Counted from the first letter of the stretch, positions 10,628-20,737 are shown. The stretch is DNA of 22,382 bases from Hypsibius dujardini (GCA_001579985.1 LRSR01005669.1:1-22382); one strand, 5' to 3'. A program made the numbers and translations. The notes: generated from the sequence alone by a model not told the origin.

Positions 10628-11325
10628 TTGAGAAGAGAAGAAAGACCGCGGCGCCGTTCCCTCTCCCGATCAGAGTGGAGCTGCTGAGCCAGTCAGCACT
10701 CGCAGACTTACTCCGATTAAAAACAACACTGAGTTGCGACAAAATGTCCTCCCTACGGTGAGGTCGCTAGGTCCAATAGACAACGCGGTGACTTGATGTC
10801 CCATCAACAACGAGGAATATGAAATAGGTGACTGCCAGGATAATTTATTCCGTCAGGTTCCAAAGTGCGCAACCGGTTTAAAAGGTTCCGAGAAAATTTC
10901 GACAATTAAAATTATTTCACGTCAACGAACACACTGTTTCCCTGTGTGTAGACTGGAGTGGTGGCATTATGTAAACAGTAGGCGTTCACACACGCCCTTG
11001 TGCCGCCTACTAGGCACTGCTGTGTTGAAAAACACATAGGTGCTGCGCCGATCAAGTTGTGCGCTTCCTTGGCAGCGATACTGGCCAACGGTCAACATCT
11101 GCATCAGCATTTGGCTTTTTTATTCTGCAGAATTAATTATTCCTTTAGATTCTGTATACAACAAAAATCTACAATGACCGGGAAATTAAAAAATGAAGCA
11201 ATATACAATGTACTGGGTTTCGAATGACAATCAAGTGGCCGCGAAATCGGGCCTAGCAAAACAAGCGCTTGATTGGTTGATGTCCGCATTTTTGAATGAA
11301 TCTCTGATGGCGCTGCAGTGTCAGT
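10628..11325. other. PPIP5K leader and upstream region; no gene
   Basis: Minus-strand sequence just above 10627 should be the PPIP5K 5' UTR and promoter. It has no ATG for about 130 bases and ends in a pyrimidine-rich stretch (TTTCTTCTCTTCTC) before the start codon. A TCAGTG word near 10729-10734 (minus strand) could be an initiator, but I see no TATA box. The rest, to 11325, lies beyond the 3' end of the BTB pseudogene and holds nothing I recognise. Confidence 0.4.
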
Positions 11326-12041
11326 CTCACAGGATCGCCCACGAGCAAACCGTCTCAATCTCTAAAGTACGATTATCCTCCGCGATCTTGACCAATCCAC
11401 CAGCGTCGACGAACAGTTTATCCTTGCCTTCAGCTCCTGCAGGCTGTACTTCTCCGCCTGGATAATCCGATCAGTAGTATTCCTTAAAGTGACCGTGCCC
11501 ACCAGATGTTCCTAGCAGTTCGTACTCGTCCGCCGCCGTGACGAGAGTGTGCACCATTTCCTGGGGCTTCTTGATACAGCCGTTTTACATAAAGTTCAGC
11601 AGTGCCGCCGGCGTCTCCCATCCACTCCCGGAATGGTGCAATCTTCCAGATGTCGTTTCCTCCGTGTCGTGGGCAAACATGACCGCGAAGACCGGTGAGC
11701 GGTCAGCCAGCACCATCCGATGGACGGCAAATTCGCGTACGTCGGCCGAAACCAGGGTGAAATCGGTTATGGTCTAGCTGGCATCACTGACGGGAAATTC
11801 GGCGAGGTCCGCACGTAACTTCTTAAGGACCTTCTCCGACTTCTTGGACATCCGTCTCGGTCCTCGAGTCACCACAATCTGTGCTTGAAGCTTCAAAGTG
11901 TCGCTGATGAGGAATTTCAGCCGCGGATCGCGAATATCGGCCAGGCTGATCTCGGCGGAGCACACCTCATGGCCGTCGTCGTCCGTGACGACTATGGTAG
12001 ATCCCGTCGTGGCAGTGCTCACCCAATCAGCCGCCTGGATA
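11326..12041 (-). pseudogene. MATH/BTB (SPOP-like) pseudogene, 5'-truncated, with stops and frameshifts
   Basis: Relic of a speckle-type POZ protein, a CUL3 substrate adaptor in intact relatives. After an acceptor-like CTGCAG (12047-12042) comes the end of a MATH-like domain (block LISDTLKLQAQIVV). Next is the linker KKSEKVLKKLRADLAEF, then a BTB domain (DFTLVSADVREFAVHRMVLA, RSPVFAVMFAHDTEE, NGCIKKPQEMVHTLVTAADEYEL). A TAG at 11776-11774 and a TAA at 11587-11585 interrupt the frame. The helix QAEKYSLQELKARI continues in a second frame, and KIAEDNRTLEIETVCSWAIL in a third, ending at TGA 11328-11326. A short deletion seems to lie between YELLG and the second-frame segment. The N-terminal MATH part is absent: the 170 bases up to the neighbouring GPCR do not encode it. 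Family assignment is strong; whether it was ever expressed here is unknown. Confidence 0.85.
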
Positions 12042-12212
12042 CTGCAGTGTAAGTAAACATTAAATTAAGCGATAATAATAATTTATAAACTAGCACTGGT
12101 GGAATTCAATTTCTCTACTAATTCATTCGAATAGGAAAAATATCGAAGAGAAACATCAACGGAGAAGACTCCATGCTTTCATGGCGGGCAGAAGTAGGTA
12201 GAAACCCTTCAG

Positions 12213-15200
12213 CTATGACCGCTCCTGACTCGTTGCGCTGAGTGACGTCACCGACATCGACGGCACATATGACACCGGCTTCCCTCTGATCCGACGAATC
12301 AACTTCACGAAGCCTCGATGAAAGGTCTCATTGGTCAGGTAGTACAGCAGTGAGTTGGTGGCGGTCGAACCGTGCGCCAGGAATACCGTCATCAGGTAGA
12401 TCCACGCGGGAACATCGCTCATGGGAATCATCAGCATCAGCGCCAACGGCAGCCACGCCATCAGAAACACCGCGAAGCTCCGGAACAGGGTCCGCACTAG
12501 TAGCAGCTCCCGGTTGAAGGCCTTGCGAGCCTTTTTGGACTTCGATACCAGCTCAGGCTTGAACGGTGTGGTAAGTGTAGCGACGGGTGTTTGCACAGAA
12601 TAGGTCGACGAAGCCGGGGTTAGTCGGGAACAATTCGACTTGGTTTTCTTTCGTGCAGCGATGCGATTCTTGGCGGACTTGGTGGTCCGTACAAGCCGGT
12701 AGATGCGGAGGTAAGCGTAGAAACTGATGGTTAATGGCAATACGATCCCGACCGCGCCGAAAAATAGAGAGTAGGTCCAGAGGTCGGTCTCGCGGGTGCA
12801 GAGGTAAAACTGATCGACGTAGCCGTTCTGGCCCCAACCGACGTGGTTGGGGAAGTGGATGGAGAAGGCGATGAGCCAAACTGCGACAAGCCAAAGGATG
12901 GTCTTCTTCGGGGAGAAGAGGACATCGTAGACGTCGTTGTGGCAGATGAAGACGAACCTGAAAATATAGAGCGAGATTTGTGATGGTTGCGTCTTCATAG
13001 GCAGACATGTACAGGTACAGACTCTGTACACGCAGACCCGCAAACAGAGACAGAAACATCGAGATTAACACAGACACAGGTACAAACATCAAGACAGAAA
13101 TTGCTGCATTTTCATGTACAGGCCCATGGTACATACGCACGGAACAGCAAACAGAGACAGGTTTCATAAACATCCAGATGAGCACAGCCACAGACACAGA
13201 TATAGACATCGAGGCAGACATCGTTACGGCACCAGGTACATACACAAAAACACACAGAAATCAGGGAGGAAACACAGGCACAAACACAGATGAAGACACG
13301 GTAGATGAAAGACGAAGACCCAGATTCAGACAGACACGAACAAAAATCCACACGCAGATTCATACGCAGATACAAACACGGTTTTAAAGGTAGACTCTCA
13401 TACAGACTCAAACGCAAATACAGGCACCAATACAGTCTCAGACACAGACACGAGACCGACACAGGCACAGACACGGGCGAAAACAAGTTGGCATAGACAC
13501 AAACTCCCTGTACCAGAGGCACAGACACTGATGTGGCAATAATGCAATAATGACCCTCCCAGGAGTAATTAATTGCTTTGACTCATGCGATGTAAGAATA
13601 TGAAATAAGTTACAAAAACTGTACTAATCCCATAATCTATGTGCGCATGCCCTTAAAATAATTTTGTATAGCCGTCATATGTCTGGTCAACATTATGTGA
13701 TCACGGAAATCACGAAGCGCTAATTCTTTAGGTGAAAATTTGGTTAACATAACGCGATTGATGTCACGAGAATGGCTCCCGTCCCATCTGGACAGAATCC
13801 CTTTCTCGATTCTCTAAGGGATCACGATAGCAAGATTTTGCAAGACCCTTTGCGGCAATTGCTTCATCGTTGCGCTTTGAAACATTTAAATTCTGCGTCC
13901 ATGGGGAATTGGGGATTGCCTTCAATACCTCGCATTACCAGAACGTGACAGGGCGCGTCTCATTGTACATGCTACGAATAGAAACTGCGTGTGCTGTTCT
14001 ATAGTGCTGTACTGTCCCAAGTAGTGCAGATCTCCACAGCTTCAGACTAAACTTTTTGTCCTTACCTCCCGGATTAACCGGATGTTCTAGCACTAATTGG
14101 ATCGCATTCTAATAATACATTTTGGAAACTACAGAAGCACCGTAAATGAAAGGTGCTTCGCTGATTTTGGAGGCCAGCTGTCAACCGATCATCACAGCAT
14201 CCGCCAGAAAATACTTTGTTGGTTAAGAGAGGCACGGTACTCGTACAGGCACTCGGACATATTTGATGAAAGTTAGTCCCTCCCTACAGGAAGTTTCGAG
14301 AAACCCCACGACTGCCTCGGTGAACCTCCAACTGCGTTTTTCACATACATGGGCAATTAGGAATTTCCTACTGCACTATGCAAGCAAACCAAAAACGAGT
14401 GATCAAATCTTTGGCTTGTCGCAAAATTTTAACACGCGGGTTTCGTAATCCATCCCTCACAAGTTTTAATTGTGTTTACCGACGGGAGTGTTGCACGAGT
14501 ATTCTCCTCATACGCTACAGCCAAACAGTAATTCAACTCCTCTGTACCTGTTAACAGCAACAGCGGTATTGGACCAGATAGCGGCCAGACATCCCGGCGC
14601 ACAGACACTTGCCACGATGAGACACAGGGTCACCCTATCCCGCCAGAATGGAGCCCCATGAATAACGCCTGCAAAAAGAGACGGTCTGCTGTGCTGCCTA
14701 CGTTTCTCTCGTCGTTCATCAGGTGCTTAACGGTGATAGAATAAAAAGGATTGCAGTACGAGTACTTAGGGTTGCTACTTACTTAGAATATTGAAGGGAA
14801 CTACGACGGCGATGAGAATTAAATCTGACAGCGCCAAATTGACTAGAAAAATGTTGCGCGTATTGCGAAGGTCTTTGATGAATCCAATAGTGACGATAAT
14901 CTGAATTGGAGGAAGTGACCCTTTTAATTATCGCCGGACACAGACACGAACACAGCGGCAGTTGTAGAGACCGACATGGACACATATGGAAAAAAGAACC
15001 AGACAGAGGCATTATAGACAGAGATACAGACATAGGCACAGACACCACAGACATGGAGGCAGTCATTGACACGACCATAGACATAGATCCAGACAAACGC
15101 AGATGCAGACGCAGCAGTCCCAGACAAAGACACCACAGGCACAGATGCAGACAGACAGACATTATTCTAGTAGCACAATACGTTGGGGCTACTTGCTAGT

Positions 15201-15379
15201 GAATTCCCGATGAATCCGGCGACGCTGAATACGACCATAGCCACAATGAAAATCAGTCGCACGACCCAGTCGCGAGATTGCTCCTCCACTAAGATCCTTG
15301 TCCCGTTGTCATTCTTGGAGGGTGTCGTCGCCTTCTGTTCCACGGTCCAGTTGGCTGCGTGGTCAAGAGTAGGAATCAT
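12213..15379 (-). CDS. Rhodopsin-class GPCR, melatonin-receptor-like / Moody-Tre1-like, complete four-exon gene
   Basis: Seven-transmembrane receptor for an unknown ligand at the cell surface. Exons: 15379-15197, 14900-14783, 14668-14548, 12957-12213; 388 aa. TM1 has GNSL (58-61), TM2 has NLALSDL (Asp87), and TM3 starts at Cys116, which should pair with Cys194 in loop 2. The DRY position is NRF (140-142), followed by the ICH motif seen in melatonin receptors. TM6 has WLP, and TM7 has NSLLY (342-346) in place of NPxxY. N-glycosylation sites are NWT (10) and NGT (25). A Lys/Arg-rich third loop and a short Ser-rich tail are visible. The TM1-TM3 spacing matches melatonin receptors without gaps. 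Intron 1 appears to use a GC donor (15196-15195). The subfamily is a motif-based judgement; a peptide or orphan receptor is possible. Confidence 0.88.
12985..13520. repeat. CAGACA-type repeat field in GPCR intron 3
   Basis: About 530 bases of degenerate CAGA/CACAGA units on the plus strand (such as ACAGACACAG, with GATATAGACAT variants), starting about 25 bases inside the acceptor end of a 1590-nt intron. The artificial open frames here read as Thr/Asp/Gln-rich or Val/Cys/Ser-rich protein and are not genes. Confidence 0.8.
13521..14547. other. Rest of the large GPCR intron 3; no supported gene
   Basis: About 1 kb between the repeat field and exon 3. It holds a 58-codon plus-strand open frame (13772-13948) and an 8-bp perfect hairpin: GAAGCACC at 14134-14141 and GGTGCTTC at 14152-14159, with a 10-base loop. 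Neither has further support. At 1590 nt this intron is far larger than any other in the window. Confidence 0.5.
13772..13948 (+). other. Small open frame inside GPCR intron 3, unrecognised
   Basis: 58 codons starting from an ATG with a purine at -3 (GAGAATGG) and ending at TGA. The product begins MAPVPSGQNPFLDSL and contains LQDPLRQLLHRCALKH. I recognise no family. It could be chance, a nested gene's exon, or a fragment of an old retroelement. It lies antisense to the host gene. Confidence 0.15.
14935..15165. repeat. CAGACA-type tract in GPCR intron 1
   Basis: Degenerate CAGACACAGA units on the plus strand fill most of the 296-nt first intron (14901-15196). They share the longer CAGACA style of intron 3 of the same gene rather than the plain CAGA units of PPIP5K. 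Confidence 0.75.
15195..15196 (-). promoter_or_regulatory. Probable GC splice donor (GC-AG intron) of the GPCR gene
   Basis: On the minus strand the junction reads CTA|GCAAGT, and GCAAGT is the typical form of a GC donor. Using it joins GNSL to IIVTIGFIKDLRN with TM1 spacing identical to melatonin receptors. The nearby GT sites either shift frame (GTAGCC) or add four residues inside TM1 (GTATTG). Confidence 0.7.
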
Positions 15380-16912
15380 TTTCTAGTCCTGCGCCGCGAG
15401 GTCACAAAGTACGCAGGCAACAGTCGGAGTACAATGACCAATCGTTATGCGATTCTGGACCGTTTGTCTCTTTCACATACAGAATGACGAAAAACAGTCT
15501 GCGGAGTTTGCGTTTTATGAAACAGGCTCTCGCGAGCTCCAGCATCCAGTCATGCAACTATAATGATGTGGTGCGCAGTGTGAGTCGCGTGATTATATAT
15601 TTAGGGTTCCGTCGTACATGTACTCACTAGTCAGGGAATGGGAGCAGCACCTTGTTACTTGACATTAAACATTCACACACATACGGCACGGGCTAAAAAG
15701 TGCTGTGAAAGTGTGAAGTGTGGGAAATAAAAAGAATTTTGAAATAAGTTTTAACCAAAAACCCTCATCTTATATTTATAGGAATACAAATTCTAAAACG
15801 TAAATACAAACTAAACTGTAAAAATCGCAGCATTATGTGCGTGCACTTATACTGCGTACAGTACTTGTACAAATTGGACGTACTTGTAAATAGCAGTTAG
15901 ACTTTTTGAATAGTTGTTTTGAAACGCAGATTTATTTTTTGCTAAACAATATATGTACCTATCCATACAAAACAAACAGGAGTTAATTTTCAATTAATTC
16001 TCCTTGCAATTTCATTTAAATTCGTATTAAATCATAATGATTTTTACGGTCATGCCTTGAGTGCAGTACATTTTTTTATTCAGTGCTATTTCATACGTTT
16101 TTTTAATTTTGATATAAATACTTATGTAATGTTTAAATTTACACAATCAAAAGAGCTTTAAAATCAATAAACTCTTTTTAATTATATTTTAACTTGGAAA
16201 TGTCCAATGAATATTGACATACTGAATTTTGAAGTATTGATTTTATTTTGTATTACTGTAAATATAAGGTAATCCTTCTGGGTAAAATTTATTTCAAATT
16301 TCTTTTAATGTCACAAACTTCACAACTTCACATCACAACTTTACTCCCCAACTTCACAGCGCTTTTTAGACCGTGCCCACATACACCGTGCGCGACCGAT
16401 TCGATCGGTTTAAACGACGACTCAGTTCTCCCTCTTCCTCCCTTCTCTTCCTGTGCCATTGGATTCCGCTATCAATCGTCCACGCAAAATCGTTTTCCTC
16501 ACTATAATTAATTTGCCTGAATAAGCACGTACGTATTTTCGAGAGGGGCACAGCACTGTATTCGCACCCTACGGGAGAGCTCCTTAACGACTTCCGGCTT
16601 GCACGCAACATCCAGAAAATTACTTCCATCGCCGCGCACCCGAAATAAGACCGACTCACTGATCTCCGATTCCAGTAAAATCAAGCAACATCACTCTCTT
16701 GACTCAAGTGGGCACTGCTATTTTACTCTTAAATTACATCGACTGCATAGTGTAACGAAGGGAAAAAATGCACTTGAAAAGAATCCTGACAAGAAACATA
16801 CGACACATCGAGCGCTGAGAAGCAAGCAATGGGGGACAAAAAATTTACCGATCATCTACCTTGGACCGCATATGAAAAATGGTTATCCATCCTGTAGAAA
16901 CACGGGGAAGCA
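15380..16912. other. Intergenic region between GPCR start and MCMBP stop
   Basis: The GPCR leader and promoter should occupy the left part. A TATA-like ATTATATATTTA at 15592-15603 lies about 210 bases above the start codon. From 15720 to 16330 the sequence is very AT-rich with no long frames. A minus-strand AATAAA at 16293-16288 could serve MCMBP, but it is over 600 bases beyond its stop. The segment 16366-16692 looks partly coding and is listed separately. Confidence 0.45.
16366..16692 (-). other. Unrecognised coding-looking stretch downstream of MCMBP
   Basis: Two overlapping minus-strand frames. One, with no ATG, runs from about 16692 to 16500 and contains FRVRGDGSNFLDVACKPEVV and KELSRRVRIQCC with GC-ending codons typical of the real exons here. 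The other (16659-16366, 97 codons with ATG) ends in a charged C-terminus, ELSRRLNRSNRSRTVYVG. A donor-like GTACGT lies at 16530-16525. I do not recognise either product. It may be an exon of an unknown gene, a decayed gene, or simply MCMBP 3' UTR. Confidence 0.2.
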
Positions 16913-19900
16913 TCAGCGAATTCCGGTCTCCTTCAGTCGGCGAGACCGCTCCGACTCGAGGTGAAGGACTTCATCCCAGCGCTGCTGGGTCAGAACGACC
17001 TCTCCGTGACTGATGGTCATGTAACGTGCCAGTTCCAGCTGCTGGTGTAGGTCATCCGGTGAGATGGAACGATCGGCTTTCCGGGAGGTGACAAACTTGT
17101 TGACGATGGCCTGAAACAGCAGCAAAGGATTGAAAACCGGAAATACAGACTCATTTTAGTTGGTTGTGATTTCCCAAGACAATATAGTACTGCACAATAA
17201 AATTGAGCGAAGAAATTTCCCAATGGACAAACGAGACGAACAGACAGAAAGACTTGCAGATACAAATAAGACACAGATGGTAAGACAGTCCAAACAGACG
17301 TAGATGGTAAGACACCGATGGTAAGACAGACATACAAATAGAGAGACGTGCAAAGGCACAGGCAGATAAGTCACAGGCAGACGGGAAAAAAATAGCAAGA
17401 ACAGCCAACAGACAAGTGGTGCTCACAAGAGAGACAAAGATAACCTGACACCGTCATACTGGTCACAGGCAAGAAGAAAAGGAACTCAAAGGATGTGACG
17501 TACCTCACGCATTTCAGGGGGGATTTCGTAATCGAGGAACCGCACAGTGACTAAGTACTGCCGGATCTGCCAGATAATTTCCTCATCCAGTGCGGCACAG
17601 TCGACGGCGGCTCCATTCGGCGAGAGTGGCACGATGCAGCGGCAATTGACTAACGACTTGCCCTGGCTCAACACCAGCACAGGAATGTCCATCAGAAAGG
17701 GAATGGTCTGTCCGAAGAGAAAGTTGAAATCCAATTTCTGATCGCTAACCAGCTTTTGGAGTGCCAACAGATTACGACAGCCTAAACGAAAAAAACAATT
17801 CAGGAGGCAAAACAAATTCAAATGGCTAACATGTGCCTTACCTGTGTCGTTTAAGGTGCCAGTATCCATTCCCAGCTCGTCCAGCGCCAGGTGGGTGTGC
17901 TTTGGCAGTTGCAGCAGACCCGGCAGGAGCTCGTTGTCAATGGTGCCGGGAACTTCGGTCATCTTCGGGGCCATCAAGGCGGAGTTCAGAGTGGCAATGC
18001 TCATGGGGAAGACGGCTAACTGCAGGAAAAAAACGATTCCTATTCAACAGTGTTCCCAATCTCCCGCCCAAGCTCCGGGAAGGTCTCGGTACAAAACATT
18101 ACTTGCGTCAGAATATTTTCCAAAGTTCCCAGCAGTCGTTTGACGAAAGTCACGTCTTGCGGCATCCCAGTTAGGTTCAGGGGGAAGTTTCCGATCGCCT
18201 GATCATCAGCTCTAGCATATCTTAGAACAATACAGTTGCTGTTTAGATGGAAAGCCATCAGATAGTCCGCTTAAAAGCATTGCAATTTTTTTATCCGGTC
18301 GGAAAGTATGCCCGTCTGGGTGCCTGTGGCAGTAACTGCATGTATATCTGACTGACGGCGTGTCCGATTAACTGTTTTGTCTGTCTGTCTGTCTGTCTGT
18401 ATGTATGTATCTCTGTCTCTCTTTGTCTGCCGGTCTGTCTGCTCATTCCATCTTATCTGCGGGTCTTAGTCCGCTTTCATTCTTATCCTGCAGACAGACA
18501 TATAATGGAAGACTCACATCGAAGAGATCAAGTGAAGCAGAAGGTACTCAGCCCCCAAAGCATCCCCGTTCAAGCAAAACTTCAACAGCTCCATCAGTGA
18601 CTCTCGAACTCGCACGAAGGAAAATCCATCCTCACGCGACATGCTTAAAATGCCTTCCAAAATAACAAATTAAGTTACGCATTTTGGCGACGTGCCAGTG
18701 TTTATCATGGTCAAGTTATGCCTTACGGGTTTTATCCAACGGCAAGGCCGGATGAGTGTGCAGCAAATCCTCGTAAAGCAAAACATTCAATCGCATCTCA
18801 TCATGCTGAACTGGAAAAGCGGATATAGCAGGAGGAGAATCACCCGCTCCTCTCTCAGGTGAAGGGAGCACCGGATCGTCAAATGACAGCAGTCCAAACA
18901 GCTCCACGGCATCGTTGACCGCAACGCTGGCTCCGGCCTCAGCGAAAAACTGAAAACAAAAATTATGTGCACTCGAAACGAACGGCATGGGAGAGAATCC
19001 TCCGTACATTAGCGATCAAGACGGGTTGGCTGGGATCGAGGGGCTTGTCCGAGGTCCACTTGCCATGCTCATGAATCGCTCGAGACCACGCACTTTCGAC
19101 CGGTAGCGAAACACATTTCAAGGACCGCATCTCACTTAGAGCTCCACGCTCTCCAAAAGCCACGACTTGTTCGCCCATCTGCAAAGAAAGTTAGAACCTC
19201 ATTGAGCACAAAGTCACAAACCCGATTAGTTAAGTAGAGCACAGATCTACTAAATATCAACCGGACCCAACAAGCAGGTTGAGATCGCATTCGGCGACAT
19301 GAAAGGAGCACAGCTACAATGTATTGGAGTAAAGCCATGCAATCATTCAATCACTCGAAAGATACAACAGAAGAAACCCATAATCGATTTAATAAAAGTC
19401 AATAAAAGAACCCACTCTCTTACCTCCAAAACCACTCCATCGCGGAACATCGCACAGACCGCCTTAATATCCCCAGAATTCAGCTGACGCACTTGCAGAA
19501 AGCCTTGATGGTAGCTGGACGGGCGCTCATCACGAACCATGCAACGAAACCGGACCAAACTGTTAGTTGGAATAGCCTGCAACTGCTCTTTCGATAACCC
19601 GTTAATCAGCGGCACCTGAAATGAGCATATCAAAACATACAACAGTTACCCGGTGAAAATAAAAAACTATTATGAAGAACAGAAGAGCTCCGAATTACAA
19701 CCGTTTTTCATTGTCAAGCCAAAGTCAAGCCAACGGAGGATGGTCTCAGTTTGAGCCATAACCCGGAATTAAAGCAAGCAAATAATCATTCAATCAAAAT
19801 GGGCGATCAATCCATCAATCAAAGCTTGTGGTGCAGTCACCAACCAAATGTCGATAATCACTAGTGTCGCTTTTGATCCTTCCCAAAAAGGCTGCCTCCA

Positions 19901-20096
19901 CGGCGGCACGGAGCATCGTGGCATCCTGCTGATATCCAGTTGAATCATTTGCTGGAAAGAAAATACGCGCAAATGGCAGATGAGATATATTAGAGGGCAT
20001 CGGGAAATGACGAGGAGACCTCAAAATCTCACCAAATATTTTATCGACAATGTTTAGCGGATTCGACACCCAATCCGGCGTGGTTTGCACGGGCAT
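16913..20096 (-). CDS. MCMBP: Mini-chromosome maintenance complex-binding protein (MCMBP), complete ten-exon gene
   Basis: Nuclear partner of MCM3-7 that, in characterised animals and plants (ETG1), helps assemble, store and unload MCM helicase. Exons: 20096-20033, 19951-19845, 19615-19424, 19178-19008, 18949-18727, 18653-18518, 18220-18103, 18019-17842, 17781-17504, 17110-16913. All nine introns are GT-AG and frames join to 554 codons plus stop; human MCMBP is 642 aa. Recognisable blocks are DWVSNPLNIV (start), SLVRFRCMVRDE, NDAVELFGLLSFDDPVL, GAEYLLLHLISS, IGNFPLNLTGMP, LLPGLLQLPKHTHLALDE, LVTVRFLDYEIP and ISPDDLHQQLELARYM (505-520). The exon 7 acceptor (18222-18221) was chosen because it gives a gap-free match to the vertebrate protein. 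The acidic/basic spacer of the vertebrate N-terminal half is much shorter here. Start at MPVQ matches the vertebrate MPCG start. Confidence 0.94.
17225..17400. repeat. CAGA-rich tract in MCMBP intron 9
   Basis: Degenerate CAGACAGA and GGTAAGACA units on the plus strand in the 393-nt intron at 17111-17503. The unit GATGGTAAGACA occurs three times around 17275-17330. Confidence 0.75.
18365..18450. repeat. CTGT tetranucleotide array in MCMBP intron 6
   Basis: TCTGTCTG units, nearly pure around 18379-18400, then TATG and CTCT variants. It lies on the plus strand in a 297-nt intron (18221-18517), with a further short CAGACAGACA at 18491-18500. Confidence 0.8.
19735..19770. repeat. Possible degenerate relative of the inverted-repeat element arm
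   Basis: In MCMBP intron 2, GGTCTCAGTTTGAGCCA followed by GGAATTAAAG resembles the arms at 2091-2138 (TGTCTGAGTTTGAGCCA) and at 2334-2381 (minus strand, GAGCCGAATTAAG). The match is short and interrupted, so it may be chance. Confidence 0.25.
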
Positions 20097-20100
20097 GGCT

Positions 20101-20695
20101 GTGAGGATACAGAGATTTGAAGTAAAAATCACGAATGGGTTAAAAATTTAGCGAAGGCAATGAGATAAGGAGGAAAAACAAGGAACATGTGGAGACGGAA
20201 ATAAAATTACGCGGGAAGCCCAAAAGAATGGAAACTCAGAATGGAAAATCAGCCGTCTTTTGTGAATGAGGAGAAGAAGCCAATCAATCAAGCCAAGCAA
20301 GATCGACAAGCTAGGTGAACAAGTTACCAAAAAGTTAGAACTGATGCCTGCAGCGGAAATAGTCGTCTAAACAACGCAAACATGACGATAAAACGACTCG
20401 AACAAAACGGCAGAACAAGAACACTAAGAATAAGAAAAAGGAATCAATCAATCTATCTACTACCGGCAAAGCTATGAGAAAGGGTGTGCTGGCCACGCCC
20501 TTCACAGTGACGTATGCGCTAGATTCGTCATCACATTTCACACCATGTCACACAGAAGAGGCCGCGTGGTCTTCGTTTTCCGTGTGTGTTTATGAATCAC
20601 GAACTCCCTCGTGTGGCCCCTCTGCCATCCGATTTTCATCAACAACAAAATCCCTCTCTGATCTTGTCATCAATTGACACATTCCATTGCTCACC
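20101..20695 (-). other. Probable intron in the MCMBP 5' leader
   Basis: On the minus strand a good donor, CGCCTG|GTGAGC (20695), and a pyrimidine-rich acceptor, CCTCACAG (ending 20099), flank 595-597 nt with no recognisable coding content. The acceptor sits two bases above the MCMBP ATG. Open frames on both strands here have no family match. This is inference from splice-site quality alone. Confidence 0.45.
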
Positions 20696-20737
20696 AGGCG
20701 GGCTGCCCACACCATAGAGGACGACGAAACGAATCAT
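20696..20737 (-). other. MCMBP: Possible MCMBP leader exon or alternative first coding exon
   Basis: The minus strand carries ATG at 20737-20735, then 13 more codons and one base before the donor at 20695. Joined to the acceptor at 20099 this stays in frame with MPVQ, which would add about 15 residues. However, a TATAAAA-like box at about 20756-20750 would place transcription start near 20725, after this ATG, making the exon untranslated. Confidence 0.35.

Noticed and set aside
10356-10631. 91-codon plus-strand frame beginning MEELEKGRK
   Set aside because: Lies in PPIP5K intron 1 and crosses exon 1 on the other strand; AT-rich composition and no motif.
12553-13528. Long Val/Ser/Cys-rich minus frames and Thr/Asp-rich plus frames
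   Set aside because: Translation of the CAGACA repeat field in GPCR intron 3, plus shadows of exon 4; low complexity and no start or splice support.
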